A DNA stretch of 6,345 nucleotides, from positions 4,451 to 10,795 of the forward strand of contig PMDM01000334.1 in assembly GCA_003155565.1 (NCBI GenBank), written 5' to 3'. Positions 5,806 through 6,345 of the stretch are shown here, in pieces (the stretch's first letter is position 1; every line of letters begins with the position of its first letter). A model generated the notes under the pieces. It was given only the letters and a program-made list of their open reading frames with translations. It did no database searches and had not been told where the DNA came from. The translations under genes and the position numbers were made by a program. Origin of the DNA: Methylococcaceae bacterium (GTDB lineage Bacteria > Pseudomonadota > Gammaproteobacteria > Methylococcales > Methylomonadaceae).

Positions 5806-6345
5806 CTAGTATCCGTCCAGATTTGGCAACTGACTGAACACCTGTCGCACACCTTCAGTCCATTGCTTGCCGAGCTCGTTGAAATACGAGTCCCCTTTGT
5901 CGAAACACCGTCGCATCGTCACCTCAAAGCTGTCTCGTTGATAGCAGATTAGGTCGATCGGCATACCGACGGACAAGTTACTGCACATCGTCGAATCGAA
6001 CGAGACGAGCACGCATTTTGCGGCATCGTTCAGGGAAGTCGAACGGGTAATTACTCTGTCAATGATTGGTTTCCCGTATTTCGTTTCCCCGGTCTGGAGA
6101 TAGGGTGTCTCTAAGCTCGCCTCGATAAAATTACCTTGCGCGTAGATTCGGAAAAGGCGTGGCTGCTCGCCAGCGATCTGGCCACCAAGTATGAATGAGG
6201 CGTTGAAGCTGACATCACTTGCCGCCAAGTTTTGCCCGTCACGCCGGTCAACGTCACGCATTGCGTCCGACACCAGCATTGCTGTATCGAACATGGACTC
6301 CGCGGCCCATAGATTTGGGGTTCCGTCCTTGGCGTTCCTTTGTTT
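5806..6345 (-). CDS. Anbu-type proteasome homologue (Ntn hydrolase), N-terminus outside window
   Basis: The frame runs from the right edge to TAG 5806-5808, giving 179 residues. The family is about 240-250 residues long, so some 60-70 N-terminal residues, including the N-terminal nucleophile, are not visible. The ATG at 6294 is internal: the same frame continues upstream as AKDGTPNLWAAESMFDTAM, which fits the family. Diagnostic segments are SFILGGQIAGEQPRLFRIYAQ, then GNFIEASLETPYLQTGETKYG, then KPIIDRVI, VSFDSTMCSNLSVGMPIDL and KGDSYFNELGKQWTEGVR. Anbu is a bacterial relative of proteasome beta subunits that assembles into oligomers; its substrate is unsettled. Its genes are known to cluster with transglutaminase-like, ATP-grasp and alpha-E genes, and a transglutaminase-like gene lies downstream here. 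The start, promoter and any upstream partner genes are outside the window. Confidence 0.92.
   Translation of the reverse strand, partial: KQRNAKDGTPNLWAAESMFDTAMLVSDAMRDVDRRDGQNLAASDVSFNASFILGGQIAGEQPRLFRIYAQGNFIEASLETPYLQTGETKYGKPIIDRVITRSTSLNDAAKCVLVSFDSTMCSNLSVGMPIDLICYQRDSFEVTMRRCFDKGDSYFNELGKQWTEGVRQVFSQLPNLDGY

Overview
The window reads as ordinary bacterial chromosome, most likely from a gammaproteobacterium or a close relative. The protein families, the Shine-Dalgarno sites, the moderate base composition and one promoter resembling the enteric PhoB type all fit. The taxonomic placement is a weak inference. No rRNA, tRNA, CRISPR array or transposase is visible.

Left part (1-1663): one long reverse-strand gene encodes an exported PHP-superfamily metal-dependent phosphoesterase. 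It runs off the left edge. Upstream of it is a good -10 box with no usable -35 box; in its place, at the right distance, is a two-unit direct repeat like a Pho box. This gene may therefore respond to phosphate starvation.

Middle part (about 1795-3953): a zone of gene decay. It holds a short relic of a methyl-accepting chemotaxis protein, a badly damaged low-specificity L-threonine aldolase gene (reverse strand) and, divergent from it, a damaged class I glutamine amidotransferase gene (forward strand). The aldolase has an internal out-of-frame deletion, a Trp-to-stop change and a frameshift. The amidotransferase has a frameshift at a G7 tract and a Trp-to-stop change that cuts off two of its three catalytic residues. 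Neither can make a full product.

Right part (4142-6345): three intact-looking reverse-strand genes in transcription order: the C-terminal three quarters of an Anbu-type proteasome homologue, an N-formylglutamate amidohydrolase family protein starting 8 nt after the Anbu stop, and a transglutaminase-like cysteine hydrolase. This matches the known Anbu gene neighbourhood (Anbu, transglutaminase-like protein, ATP-grasp and alpha-E proteins), which has been predicted to make and/or break down a peptide or amide product. The ATP-grasp and alpha-E partners would lie outside the window if present. Two features stand out: an amidohydrolase inside the set, and a perfect 21-bp inverted repeat with a 3-nt loop between the amidohydrolase and the transglutaminase gene, its arm abutting the transglutaminase ribosome binding site. 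The transglutaminase also has Ala where the canonical catalytic His is expected. This cluster is the best candidate for a poorly described system here.
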